Of a stretch of DNA of 38,586 nt, positions 15,785 through 22,770 are shown piece by piece; position 1 is the first letter of the stretch, and the number at the start of each line of letters is the position of its first letter. The translations under genes and the position numbers were made by a program. Source of the stretch: Alphaproteobacteria bacterium (lineage in GTDB: Bacteria > Pseudomonadota > Alphaproteobacteria > RF32 > CAG-239); NCBI GenBank assembly GCA_015062345.1, contig SUUV01000014.1, positions 1 through 38,586 of the forward strand, given 5' to 3'. Under the pieces are notes generated by a model. It was not told the origin of the DNA. It was given only the letters and a program-made list of their open reading frames with translations, and did no database searches.

Positions 15785-16111
15785 TTACATCAAATTCAAA
15801 TAGGTAAAAACATTGTAGATTAACAACGGAACAGTCATAATGAGCACTGCTTTAAGACTATCATGTTTTATGTTTTTATATGAAAAAAATATACAAACTG
15901 CAGAAACAAGATTTATGGCCATTATACATAGTAAAAAGATATATCCGGAATTAAAAAGTTTCCAACCGGTAAAATCGATATAAGTGATATTTCCAGGTGT
16001 AAAAAGCTCAATTGATGAACCGGCTATATCCAAAATTGATACTGCAACTGCAACCAACCACAATGTATACAAAAAATATTTTTTTGTACTATTCCAATAT
16101 TTTTTCATCAC
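15785..16111 (-). CDS. Small membrane protein, first of a paralogous putative immunity pair
   Basis: This 108-aa protein has about three membrane segments (residues about 12-32, 50-72, 85-105). It has a strong AAGGAG site 6 bp before the first of two ATGs. Upstream, a CTTGAC-type -35 (16166-16160 region) with a weak -10 could give it its own promoter, separate from the effector 16310-17092, after the hairpin at 16217-16261. It is paralogous to 15463-15768. Separate promoter plus strong RBS suits a protein that must be present before the toxin. Confidence 0.7.
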   Translation of the reverse strand: MMKKYWNSTKKYFLYTLWLVAVAVSILDIAGSSIELFTPGNITYIDFTGWKLFNSGYIFLLCIMAINLVSAVCIFFSYKNIKHDSLKAVLIMTVPLLIYNVFTYLNLM

Positions 16112-16216
16112 TATCTCCTTTTAAGTTATATATACTGTTGTATATCAACTATAAATAGAAGTCAAGCAAAAAATAAACTATCGGTTGTAAAATTTTACTG
16201 TATGTAACAAAATATA

Positions 16217-16261
16217 CAACCCTGAGATGATATTTAGATTAAATTAATCACCTCAGGGTTG
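16217..16261 (-). terminator. Hairpin between effector and small membrane genes
   Basis: A 10-bp perfect stem CAACCCTGAG / CTCAGGGTTG with a 25-nt loop follows the effector stop at 16310 and precedes the paralogous membrane genes. The T-run after it is weak (TATATTTTG), so it may be a terminator or an RNA-stabilising hairpin. The placement mirrors the terminator at 4852-4887. Confidence 0.5.
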
Positions 16262-16309
16262 AACTCATTACATTAATACATCATATTATTTATAATCGCA
16301 AGTACATAA

Positions 16310-17092
16310 TTAAAAATCTTGCGGATATTTAACTTTAAGTCTCATATCTTTACCATAGGTAGAATACTTATCATTAAAGTCGTCCATTCCGCCTTCAAGG
16401 TCAATACAACCGTTTGAACCGAATGTATTACCGCCATGAATAGCCAAGCCGCCTCTACCATATGTGTGCGTGTTTTCCGCAGGATCAATCCACACACGAT
16501 GATTACCCCAGCTTGATGTACCGTTTGGCCACTGTCCTCTACCGTACCGGCTTAAAAGTTTTTGAAAATCAGTTGCATCATCAAAATGTTGCAGCTGATT
16601 CTGTCTTACATTCCATTCGCCTTCCGGCAAAGGTCCCTGACCTTTTCTGGCCTGATACATTCTGTTCTGATAATTATCGGCACCTGACATTGCTTTCCAT
16701 TTATATTTTTCCGAACCATCTTCAATCCATTTTAAGCTATTGCCGTCAAATTCCAAATATGGCTCAGTTCCTGAAGCTTGCGCATTAGAACTCGGATAAG
16801 TTGCCAAAGTTTCGGATTGACTTTCATTTACACCGGATAAAGCCAGATTTTTTCCTTGTTCTTTTTCATTTTCAAACGGATTTTTTAACATTCTCACTCT
16901 ACGATATTCCTTATATAACGGGTCATCATAGTCCGTTTCAAAATCAAACGGGATATATTCTTCATTTAAGAAAAACTTTGTATCCCTTGGTGGATACAAA
17001 CTCCCCGGATTGTAATTATCAGCATAAAATTTTTTTGCCTCTTTGGTTAACTTGCGCATTTGTTCAAATGCTTCTAAATTTTTGTTTGACAT
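16310..17092 (-). CDS. MSNKN-domain effector with Tlde1/DUF2778-like L,D-transpeptidase domain
   Basis: This 260-aa protein has residues 1-75 as the MSNKN domain (here MSNKNL), a linker to about 110, then a DUF2778/Tlde1-like domain: LEFDGNSLKWIEDG, AMSGADNYQN, GPLPEGEW (153-160), and the probable catalytic His219 and Cys229 in HGGNTFGSNGCIDL. The catalytic domain is paralogous to those at 5905 and 21951, each with a different N-terminus. There is no signal peptide. Peptidoglycan is the expected target. Two paralogous membrane proteins follow. RBS is AGAAAGGAAAAC; R9 lies upstream. Confidence 0.8.
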   Translation of the reverse strand: MSNKNLEAFEQMRKLTKEAKKFYADNYNPGSLYPPRDTKFFLNEEYIPFDFETDYDDPLYKEYRRVRMLKNPFENEKEQGKNLALSGVNESQSETLATYPSSNAQASGTEPYLEFDGNSLKWIEDGSEKYKWKAMSGADNYQNRMYQARKGQGPLPEGEWNVRQNQLQHFDDATDFQKLLSRYGRGQWPNGTSSWGNHRVWIDPAENTHTYGRGGLAIHGGNTFGSNGCIDLEGGMDDFNDKYSTYGKDMRLKVKYPQDF

Positions 17093-17132
17093 ATTGTTTT
17101 CCTTTCTAAAAAAAATTAGGGTTTAAAAAAAT

Positions 17133-17206
17133 GGCCTTAAAAGGCTGTCAATTTCCTTTTAAGACCGGTTAAAAAAAACCACCTTGAATAAATATTCAAA
17201 GCGGTT
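17133..17206 (-). terminator. R9: double hairpin element (type A)
   Basis: The first hairpin (17206-17177) has AACCGC / GGTGGTT arms. The second (17166-17133) is the GGTCTTAAAAGG form with TTGACA in its loop. About 20 bp next to the first hairpin are identical to R10 (GGTTGTTTATGGTTGACTGT), a sign of recent duplication. Confidence 0.7.
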
Positions 17207-17229
17207 GTTTATGGTTGACTGTTATCAAA

Positions 17230-18078
17230 CTAATAGCAAATCAAATTATCAAACACACACTTCTTCTTTATACTTTTTTTTATATCCTTCTTATCGATAT
17301 AATACATACTCAATCCACTTCTGTGTCTATATTCATCATAATCGGCGTGCCTGATTAATATCATATCTTTACTTTCCTCTTTTATAAAATATTCTTCATA
17401 TGTTAATCGGATTCCTTCTTCTTCATAATCTGTATAGCATTTGAACAAAATGCGTAAAAAATTGTTTTCCACAATTGAACAATCTGATTTCCATATTCTG
17501 CCGTTTACATTCATCGTCGCAGAATTTGGTGTTAATTTTACCGGCCATGTATGCCTTGAATATGGCTGTAACTCCATATTAAATATCGGATTTACAAATT
17601 TATCCGCCGGCCCTATCGGTCTGTCAAAATATTCTTCTACCGCTTTTAAGTCTTCTTGGCTTATATCATACGGAACATAATATCTGTAATCCGTATTTGT
17701 TTCATCTTTATCTTCATCTGAATACTTTGAAAATTGTTCACATTTTATCAAAATCTTACCCCCATCTTGATAAATTACCCTATAAGTAAAAATCACATTA
17801 GATGTGCGCTTATGTTTCTTATTGTTATTATGATATAAACAATCATAAACTAATTCTTCCATAGTATTTGTAATTTGTTTACATTCTATATCAATACTAT
17901 TTTCTCCGGGATATAAAGTTTGATTTCTATGATCATCTTCAATATAAAAGCCGTTAGAAGAATCCCCCCTTAAAAATTTTAACTTCATTCTGAACGAAGG
18001 ATTAACCGGCTCCGATGCTATACATACACTGACATTTAACATTATGATAATTATCAATATTTGTCTTATCATCTTCAT
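17230..18078 (-). CDS. Secreted two-domain protein, putative periplasmic immunity to the 18104-18955 effector
   Basis: This 282-aa protein has a signal peptide (about 1-21, IIIIMLNVSVCIASEP). It appears to contain two related halves beginning VNPSFRMKL (about residue 25) and VNPIFNMEL (about 163). The same NPIFN motif opens the mature part of the lipoproteins at 19089 and 19647, which follow a GH24 effector. It starts 25 bp after the stop of a GH24-like effector, with RBS AAAAGGA. A periplasmic partner that blocks a cell-wall hydrolase is the natural inference; no named inhibitor family is recognised. Confidence 0.7.
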   Translation of the reverse strand: MKMIRQILIIIIMLNVSVCIASEPVNPSFRMKLKFLRGDSSNGFYIEDDHRNQTLYPGENSIDIECKQITNTMEELVYDCLYHNNNKKHKRTSNVIFTYRVIYQDGGKILIKCEQFSKYSDEDKDETNTDYRYYVPYDISQEDLKAVEEYFDRPIGPADKFVNPIFNMELQPYSRHTWPVKLTPNSATMNVNGRIWKSDCSIVENNFLRILFKCYTDYEEEGIRLTYEEYFIKEESKDMILIRHADYDEYRHRSGLSMYYIDKKDIKKSIKKKCVFDNLICY

Positions 18079-18103
18079 CCGATTAATCCTTTTGTTCTAA
18101 TTT

Positions 18104-18955
18104 TTACCAGTCGTAAAAATACCCTCTCCGGCAATAATTGTCAACCCATTCGTTGCGCTGTTTCATATTTTCATCTCTATCATCTTTACGATGTAAATGT
18201 TCACAAAATTTTTTTTGTTTTTTCTCTTTAGCAAAATTTAATGCCTTAGGAAAACCTTCAAATCCTGATGTGAAATATACTTCTTGTGCTGCGGCTTGCA
18301 ACGATGGACTTGCTTGTCTGAACCACTTATAATTTGACAGTTCATCATACCTTGTTTGAATATCTTTATCCAACAATTCATTACAATACTCATCAGGTAA
18401 TCGTAATTTCGTTTTACCTTTATAATATCTCGGCACATGATTATGTTTATATGAGTTGCCTAAATCATAAAATCCGTCTCTTATTTGTTGTGGTGTAGCA
18501 TCAGGACATTTATCAAAATTTTTTTCACAAGCCTTTGATCCATCAAAATATTTCCATGGATGATTTGCAAAACTTTTCTCTTGGGTCTCTTTATGTCCGT
18601 AACAAAAGGTTTTGTTTTTTGCATTATTCCAATCAAGATATGGATAATTTTCTTTTTTTTCTGCCCTTTGGAGTTGTTCTTTTAAATCTTTTTGGGCTTG
18701 TTCATGTGTAATGTCTTGTCGCTCTATTGTGTCCTCAAACGGGTCTTGTAACATTCTCACTCTACGATATTCCTTATATAACGGGTCATCATAGTCCGTT
18801 TCAAAATCAAACGGGATATATTCTTCATTTAAGAAAAACTTTGTATCCCTTGGCGGATACAAACTCCCAGGATTGTAATTATCAGCATAAAATTTTTTAG
18901 CCTCTTTGGTTAACTTGCGCATTTGTTCAAATGCTTCTAAATTTTTGTTTGACAT
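18104..18955 (-). CDS. MSNKN-domain effector with diverged lysozyme (GH24-like) domain
   Basis: This 283-aa protein has the MSNKN domain (1-75, MSNKNL form) and then a region that looks like a diverged GH24 lysozyme. Glu99 and Asp108 are nine apart as in T4 lysozyme Glu11/Asp20, Thr116 follows with a two-residue insertion, then YGH. A later helix, SLQAAAQEVYFTSGFEGFP, resembles the conserved AL..LAYN.G helix. Several Cys residues suggest an oxidised, periplasmic fold. No signal peptide is present. The assignment is weaker than for 20248-21387. A secreted protein gene follows after 25 bp. RBS region is AAGGAAAAC. Confidence 0.6.
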   Translation of the reverse strand: MSNKNLEAFEQMRKLTKEAKKFYADNYNPGSLYPPRDTKFFLNEEYIPFDFETDYDDPLYKEYRRVRMLQDPFEDTIERQDITHEQAQKDLKEQLQRAEKKENYPYLDWNNAKNKTFCYGHKETQEKSFANHPWKYFDGSKACEKNFDKCPDATPQQIRDGFYDLGNSYKHNHVPRYYKGKTKLRLPDEYCNELLDKDIQTRYDELSNYKWFRQASPSLQAAAQEVYFTSGFEGFPKALNFAKEKKQKKFCEHLHRKDDRDENMKQRNEWVDNYCRRGYFYDW

Positions 18956-18995
18956 ATTGTTTTCCTTATCGTTAAAAATTAGGGTTTAAAAAAAT

Positions 18996-19069
18996 GGCCT
19001 TAAAAGGCTGTCAATTTCCTTTTAAGACCGGTTAAAAAAAACCACCTTGAATAAATATTCAAAGCGGTT
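18996..19069 (-). terminator. R10: double hairpin element (type A)
   Basis: The layout is as R9, with the same flanking sequence toward the preceding gene. It separates the lipoprotein pair from the effector at 18104-18955. The leader differs slightly (TAACGATAAGGAAAAC instead of TTTAGAAAGGAAAAC). Confidence 0.7.
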
Positions 19070-19088
19070 GTTTATGGTTGACTGTTGT

Positions 19089-19631
19089 TTATTTCAGATA
19101 TTTATCTTTCATATATTGAGGTATTTCTACCGGAATATATTTATCCCACCCTCTGTCTAAAAGCTCTTGTAAACAGTTCGTTCGTATTTTTGATTTCCAA
19201 TCATACTCCGGATAATCTTTACATGCTTCACTCTTTGCGCTGTATGGCCAATAACTTAAATCATCTCTCAATTTTCCATCATCTATAAAAAAACTACAAT
19301 AATCTACGTCACAGTAGAATTCGTTATCATAGTATGAAAAATATTTAGAATTACTTACAAACAAATGATATGTATCGCGTTGTTTACCATGTATAGTTTT
19401 TTTTGTTACCATAAACACAGCATGCTCATCTTGGTCTAAAAATTCACATCTGTTATCTGAATTAACCGTCAAATCATTGATGTAAGTCGGATATATCTTA
19501 TATATACTTTCAAATTTATTGGCACTTTCCAACACCGAGTTAAATATCGGATTATCAAACTTTACCGGTGTCTTTTTGTGTACACATGATGTTATCAGCA
19601 AAATTATAATTATAGGCAGTAACTTTCTCAT
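19089..19631 (-). CDS. Lipoprotein, second of a tandem pair, putative immunity to GH24 effector
   Basis: This 180-aa protein has a lipoprotein signal (LLITSC, Cys16) with Val at +2, which favours outer-membrane sorting. The mature part starts KFDNPIFNSVLE and has several Cys and acidic and aromatic residues (DNRCEFLDQDEHAVFM). It is a close paralogue of 19647-20195, which lies 15 bp upstream; even the RBS region (AAAGGATAGAGAT) is duplicated. The pair follows the GH24 muramidase 20248-21387. Known lysozyme inhibitors such as MliC are lipoproteins, which supports an inhibitor role by analogy, not by homology. Confidence 0.75.
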   Translation of the reverse strand: MRKLLPIIIILLITSCVHKKTPVKFDNPIFNSVLESANKFESIYKIYPTYINDLTVNSDNRCEFLDQDEHAVFMVTKKTIHGKQRDTYHLFVSNSKYFSYYDNEFYCDVDYCSFFIDDGKLRDDLSYWPYSAKSEACKDYPEYDWKSKIRTNCLQELLDRGWDKYIPVEIPQYMKDKYLK

Positions 19632-19646
19632 ATCTCTATCCTTTGT

Positions 19647-20195
19647 TTATTTCAGATATTTATCTTTCATACATTGAGGTATTTCTACCGGAATATATTT
19701 ATCCCACCCTCTGTCTAAAAGCTCTTGCAAACAGTTTGTTTGTATTTTTGATTTCCAATTAAACTCCGGATAATCTTTACATCCCTCACTCTTTGCGCTA
19801 AAAGGCCAATAACTTCCACTATATCTCAATTTTCCATCATCTATAAAAAACATACAATAATCTACTTCACATCTGGTTTCTTTATAATAGTTTCTGGGAT
19901 ATTTAAAATTACTTACAAACAAATGATATGTATCTGCTTGCTCGCCATGAATTGTATCTTTTGTTACCATAAACACAGCATGCTCATCTTGGTCTAAAAA
20001 TTCACATCTGTTATCTGAATTAACTCTTACCCCTAAATTATTGATATAGTTTGGATATATTCTAAATATTCCATTAAACTTATTGGCACTTTCAAGTACC
20101 GAGTTAAATATCGGGTTATCAAATTTTACCGGTGTCTTTTTGTGTACACACGATGTTATCAGCAAAATTATAATTATAGGCAGCAACTTTCTCAT
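19647..20195 (-). CDS. Lipoprotein, first of a tandem pair, putative immunity to GH24 effector
   Basis: This 182-aa paralogue of 19089-19631 has an identical signal peptide and lipobox (LLITSC). Differences concentrate in the middle and after KFNGIFRIYPNY. It starts 52 bp after the stop of the GH24 effector with RBS AAAGGATAG; no terminator lies between, so co-transcription is likely. Two diverged copies behind one muramidase could protect against two variants of the toxin. Confidence 0.75.
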   Translation of the reverse strand: MRKLLPIIIILLITSCVHKKTPVKFDNPIFNSVLESANKFNGIFRIYPNYINNLGVRVNSDNRCEFLDQDEHAVFMVTKDTIHGEQADTYHLFVSNFKYPRNYYKETRCEVDYCMFFIDDGKLRYSGSYWPFSAKSEGCKDYPEFNWKSKIQTNCLQELLDRGWDKYIPVEIPQCMKDKYLK

Positions 20196-20247
20196 ATCTC
20201 TATCCTTTTAAAGATTTATATAATATTTATTACTGCCTTTTATTTAA

Positions 20248-21387
20248 TTATTTGTTAAAAGCATTCAACATCGTGTTATAGGTCCAATCGTTTCGTTCAT
20301 CATGAATGCCTTTTCGGTGTGACTGTTTGGCAAGCTCAACCGCATCTTTATTTATCAATGCTTTGGTAAACCCCGGCCAATAACCCTTATCCAGCACTTC
20401 TGCCATAATATCTTTATCAGAATAATATGCGTTTGGGTTTGTTATAAGTCTTACTTTGGTAGCATCGCTTAAATTACTGTTTAAGATATCATCTCTGTCG
20501 TAAAGCCTAATAAACTTAAACTTGTTTTCACCCAAATTATATTGCATATCCATTAAGGCCATTTTTCCGTCATCATTAAAATCTGTATCAAAATTTAATC
20601 CGATTTTTGATAAATTTCTTCTGAGAACCGGCAAAACACTCTGCCTGACATATTTTTTGCTTTCTGCCTCTAACTCGGCATCTTGAAAATATGGTAATTC
20701 TTCCTGATACTTATCTCTGTAGTCATTTCTTTGTTGGTCATAATAGGCGACATCATAAATATCATTACCGTCTTTATCAACACCGATTTTATAACTTTTG
20801 CAAAACTTATCCATTTTGTTGTAAAGTGTATTTATTTGTTCATTACTCCAAGCCGGATTTAATGAACTCACAGGTGCTTTTTGCGAAGTTACAGTAAATT
20901 TTTGCATAAAATTTGCATTGGGCATCAGTGTACCAATACCACCTGTTACTTTGGCTTTAGTATCACAATAAGGATAATTTACATAACCTTCTATCTTTGG
21001 TTGTCTGGCATGTTCTACAAACCTCTCAATTAAGTTATCATCATTGTTTGGATTACCACCGCTTTGAGCAAAGCTTGAAGGTGATTTGATTGTCACGGAA
21101 GAATAGCTTTCTTGCGGTTTTGGCTTCGGAGCCTCCCCAAAATATTTAGCTTTCCACTCAGGCTCTTTGGCGGTTGTATAATTTCTTACCCTATCTGTCA
21201 TTGTGGTAACATCTTCATTTGCATCTCCGTCATAAAATACATCTATCGCCTTTGAAACTTCCGTTTCCGGCAATTTATACGCATCAGGATAGATTCCTTT
21301 TAACGCACGATATTTATATCCGAATTTCCTTTGCAAATTATGGTCATTTTCATCAATAAATGTTCCCATGTAGGTCTTATACGACAT
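20248..21387 (-). CDS. TYMGTF-domain effector with GH24 (T4-type) muramidase domain
   Basis: This 379-aa protein has residues 1-110 as the TYMGTF domain shared with 5905-6678 (MSYKTYMGTF), then a GH24 lysozyme domain. Glu133, Asp142 and Thr148 (IEGYVNYPYCDTKAKVTGGI) reproduce exactly the spacing of the T4 lysozyme triad Glu11-Asp20-Thr26, followed by GGIGT. The helix ALMDMQYNLGENKF near residue 270 is the second GH24 landmark. The enzyme would hydrolyse peptidoglycan glycan strands. There is no signal peptide or holin gene beside it, unlike a normal endolysin cassette. Two lipoproteins follow. RBS region is AGGAGAAAAG. Confidence 0.85.
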   Translation of the reverse strand: MSYKTYMGTFIDENDHNLQRKFGYKYRALKGIYPDAYKLPETEVSKAIDVFYDGDANEDVTTMTDRVRNYTTAKEPEWKAKYFGEAPKPKPQESYSSVTIKSPSSFAQSGGNPNNDDNLIERFVEHARQPKIEGYVNYPYCDTKAKVTGGIGTLMPNANFMQKFTVTSQKAPVSSLNPAWSNEQINTLYNKMDKFCKSYKIGVDKDGNDIYDVAYYDQQRNDYRDKYQEELPYFQDAELEAESKKYVRQSVLPVLRRNLSKIGLNFDTDFNDDGKMALMDMQYNLGENKFKFIRLYDRDDILNSNLSDATKVRLITNPNAYYSDKDIMAEVLDKGYWPGFTKALINKDAVELAKQSHRKGIHDERNDWTYNTMLNAFNK

Positions 21388-21425
21388 TTTCTTTTCTCCT
21401 ATAAAAAATTTAAGTTAAAAAATAT

Positions 21426-21489
21426 GGCCGTGAAGCTATCTTCACGACCGGTTAAAAATAACCGCCTTGAATAAATACTCAAAGCGGTC
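21426..21489 (-). terminator. R11: double hairpin element (type B, compensated stem)
   Basis: The second hairpin (21449-21426) reads GGTCGTGAAG / CTTCACGGCC, a longer perfect stem than in R1, R3, R4 and R6. The loop sequence changed while pairing was kept or improved, which indicates selection for the RNA hairpin. The first hairpin is 21489-21460. Confidence 0.7.
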
Positions 21490-21505
21490 AAATAATTTTG
21501 TTGAT

Positions 21506-21868
21506 TTACCTCAACATATATCTTGTAAAAACTATTTCACATAAAATTAGTAGTATGGGAATTATTAACACTAACAAAGACAATTTGCGTTTCTTTTTAA
21601 TAAATACACAGCTTAAGCAAAAGCACAAAATAAAAATAAAAATCAATACACTATTGTACAAAATTAAATTTTCTTCAGATTGATAAAACCAAACCGAAAA
21701 TTTTTCATCAAACAGTTTAATAAACCCTTTTTCATATACCATTTTAATATTATTACACAATGAAGCAATAATTTTAATGTAAAGTATACCTATTAGTAAC
21801 AGTATCATATAAAAAAAGACATTTGTATATTTTTTCCATCTGGTGAAAATCATTTTGCGCACTTTCAC
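21506..21868 (-). CDS. Small membrane protein, putative immunity partner of the 21951-22592 effector
   Basis: This 120-aa protein has about three membrane segments (residues about 18-38, 70-90, 95-115) and a basic N-terminus. The start is uncertain: GTG at 21868 gives MKVRKM, while ATG at 21853 would give a 115-aa product. It lies 82 bp downstream of an L,D-transpeptidase-like effector, in the immunity position. No family is recognised. Confidence 0.65.
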   Translation of the reverse strand: MKVRKMIFTRWKKYTNVFFYMILLLIGILYIKIIASLCNNIKMVYEKGFIKLFDEKFSVWFYQSEENLILYNSVLIFIFILCFCLSCVFIKKKRKLSLLVLIIPILLILCEIVFTRYMLR

Positions 21869-21950
21869 ATCAAACTTACCGGCATAATACTCACACTACC
21901 ATATTTACAATATGAAACACAAGTAAAAACTTATATTAAAAATAATTAAT

Positions 21951-22592
21951 CTACCAATTCTCAGGATATTGAACTTTTAATAATAAATCGTCATTATAAT
22001 TTTTAAAATCATGATAAAAATCATCATTGTAATTTGTTAAGTCAATACACCCTGCTGACCCCAAAGTAGTTCCACCATGTACATACATACTATGACGATT
22101 AAAAGTATTTGTTCCATATAATGGTTGAATTGGAACTCGACTATATCCCCAACTATTTGGCATTTCAAACCATCTGTTTCCACGATATAATCCAGCCTTT
22201 TCTCGCCAAGATAAATTTTCATAGTCTTGTCCGGTTCCTTGTTTAAGTACATAACTTCCTTCAGGTATAGGACCATAATTAGCCTTGTTAGTATATATAG
22301 AGCTTTGAAAATCATCATGACCGGATTGCGCCGGATAATATTTTATAGGTTTACCATTTTCAATCCATATTAGATTATTACCATCAAATTCCAGTGAAGC
22401 AAGTTGAGTATAGTCAGGATATAATGATGATATATTTTTCCTATTGTCAACTCTCTGTTTGGCCATTAATCGACTGTAATAATTATTATAAATCGGTGAT
22501 ATTAAACTTTGTTTTAATTCTTTCTCTTTAGCTCTGATAAAATTATTTTCTATTTCATCGTCTGCTGATTGAACACAAAAATCATAATCCAT
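21951..22592 (-). CDS. Effector with Tlde1/DUF2778-like L,D-transpeptidase domain and a third type of N-terminus
   Basis: This 213-aa protein has residues 1-63 as a short charged region (starts MDYDFCVQSADDEIENNF) unlike the MSNKN and TYMGTF domains. The rest is DUF2778/Tlde1-like: LEFDGNNLIWIENG, SGHDDFQSS, GPIPEGSY (107-114), NSWGYSRVPI, and the probable catalytic His172 and Cys182 in HGGTTLGSAGCIDL. It is paralogous to the catalytic domains at 5905 and 16310. There is no signal peptide. It is the first gene of the leftward cluster, behind R12. Either a third delivery domain exists or the N-terminal head was lost. RBS is TAAGGAAAAC. Confidence 0.75.
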   Translation of the reverse strand: MDYDFCVQSADDEIENNFIRAKEKELKQSLISPIYNNYYSRLMAKQRVDNRKNISSLYPDYTQLASLEFDGNNLIWIENGKPIKYYPAQSGHDDFQSSIYTNKANYGPIPEGSYVLKQGTGQDYENLSWREKAGLYRGNRWFEMPNSWGYSRVPIQPLYGTNTFNRHSMYVHGGTTLGSAGCIDLTNYNDDFYHDFKNYNDDLLLKVQYPENW

Positions 22593-22632
22593 ATTGTTTT
22601 CCTTATCATTAAAAAATTAGGTTTAAAAAAAT

Positions 22633-22666
22633 GGCCTTAAAAGGCTTATCATTTCCTTTTAAGACC
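22633..22666 (-). terminator. R12: single hairpin element (type A) at the right edge of the cluster
   Basis: The arms GGTCTTAAAAGG / CCTTTTAAGGCC are kept but the loop has changed (ATGATAAG), so the TTGACA seen in other type A copies is missing here. It is the rightmost R element. Confidence 0.65.
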
Positions 22667-22671
22667 GGTTA

Positions 22672-22702
22672 AAAAAGACACTGCAATTTCAACAGCAGTG
22701 TC
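22672..22702 (-). terminator. Terminator insulating the right edge of the phage cluster
   Basis: An 8-bp perfect stem GACACTGC / GCAGTGTC (22702-22677) with a 10-nt loop is followed by TTTTTT in the leftward transcript. With R12 it would stop transcription entering the cluster from the right. The 338-bp gap between 22592 and 22931 contains only this hairpin, R12, the decamer repeat and the next promoter. Confidence 0.7.
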
Positions 22703-22770
22703 AACAAGCAAACGAATTTCGCTAGCATAATCATTTTATAACTCTTTTTTTCAGAAAATGTCCAGAACAA

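Noticed and set aside
20248..21387. Ordinary prophage lysis cassette (endolysin)
   Set aside because: No holin or spanin lies beside it, the N-terminal domain is shared with a non-lysozyme enzyme, and lipoprotein genes follow; an effector or virion enzyme fits better, though an endolysin origin of the domain is likely.
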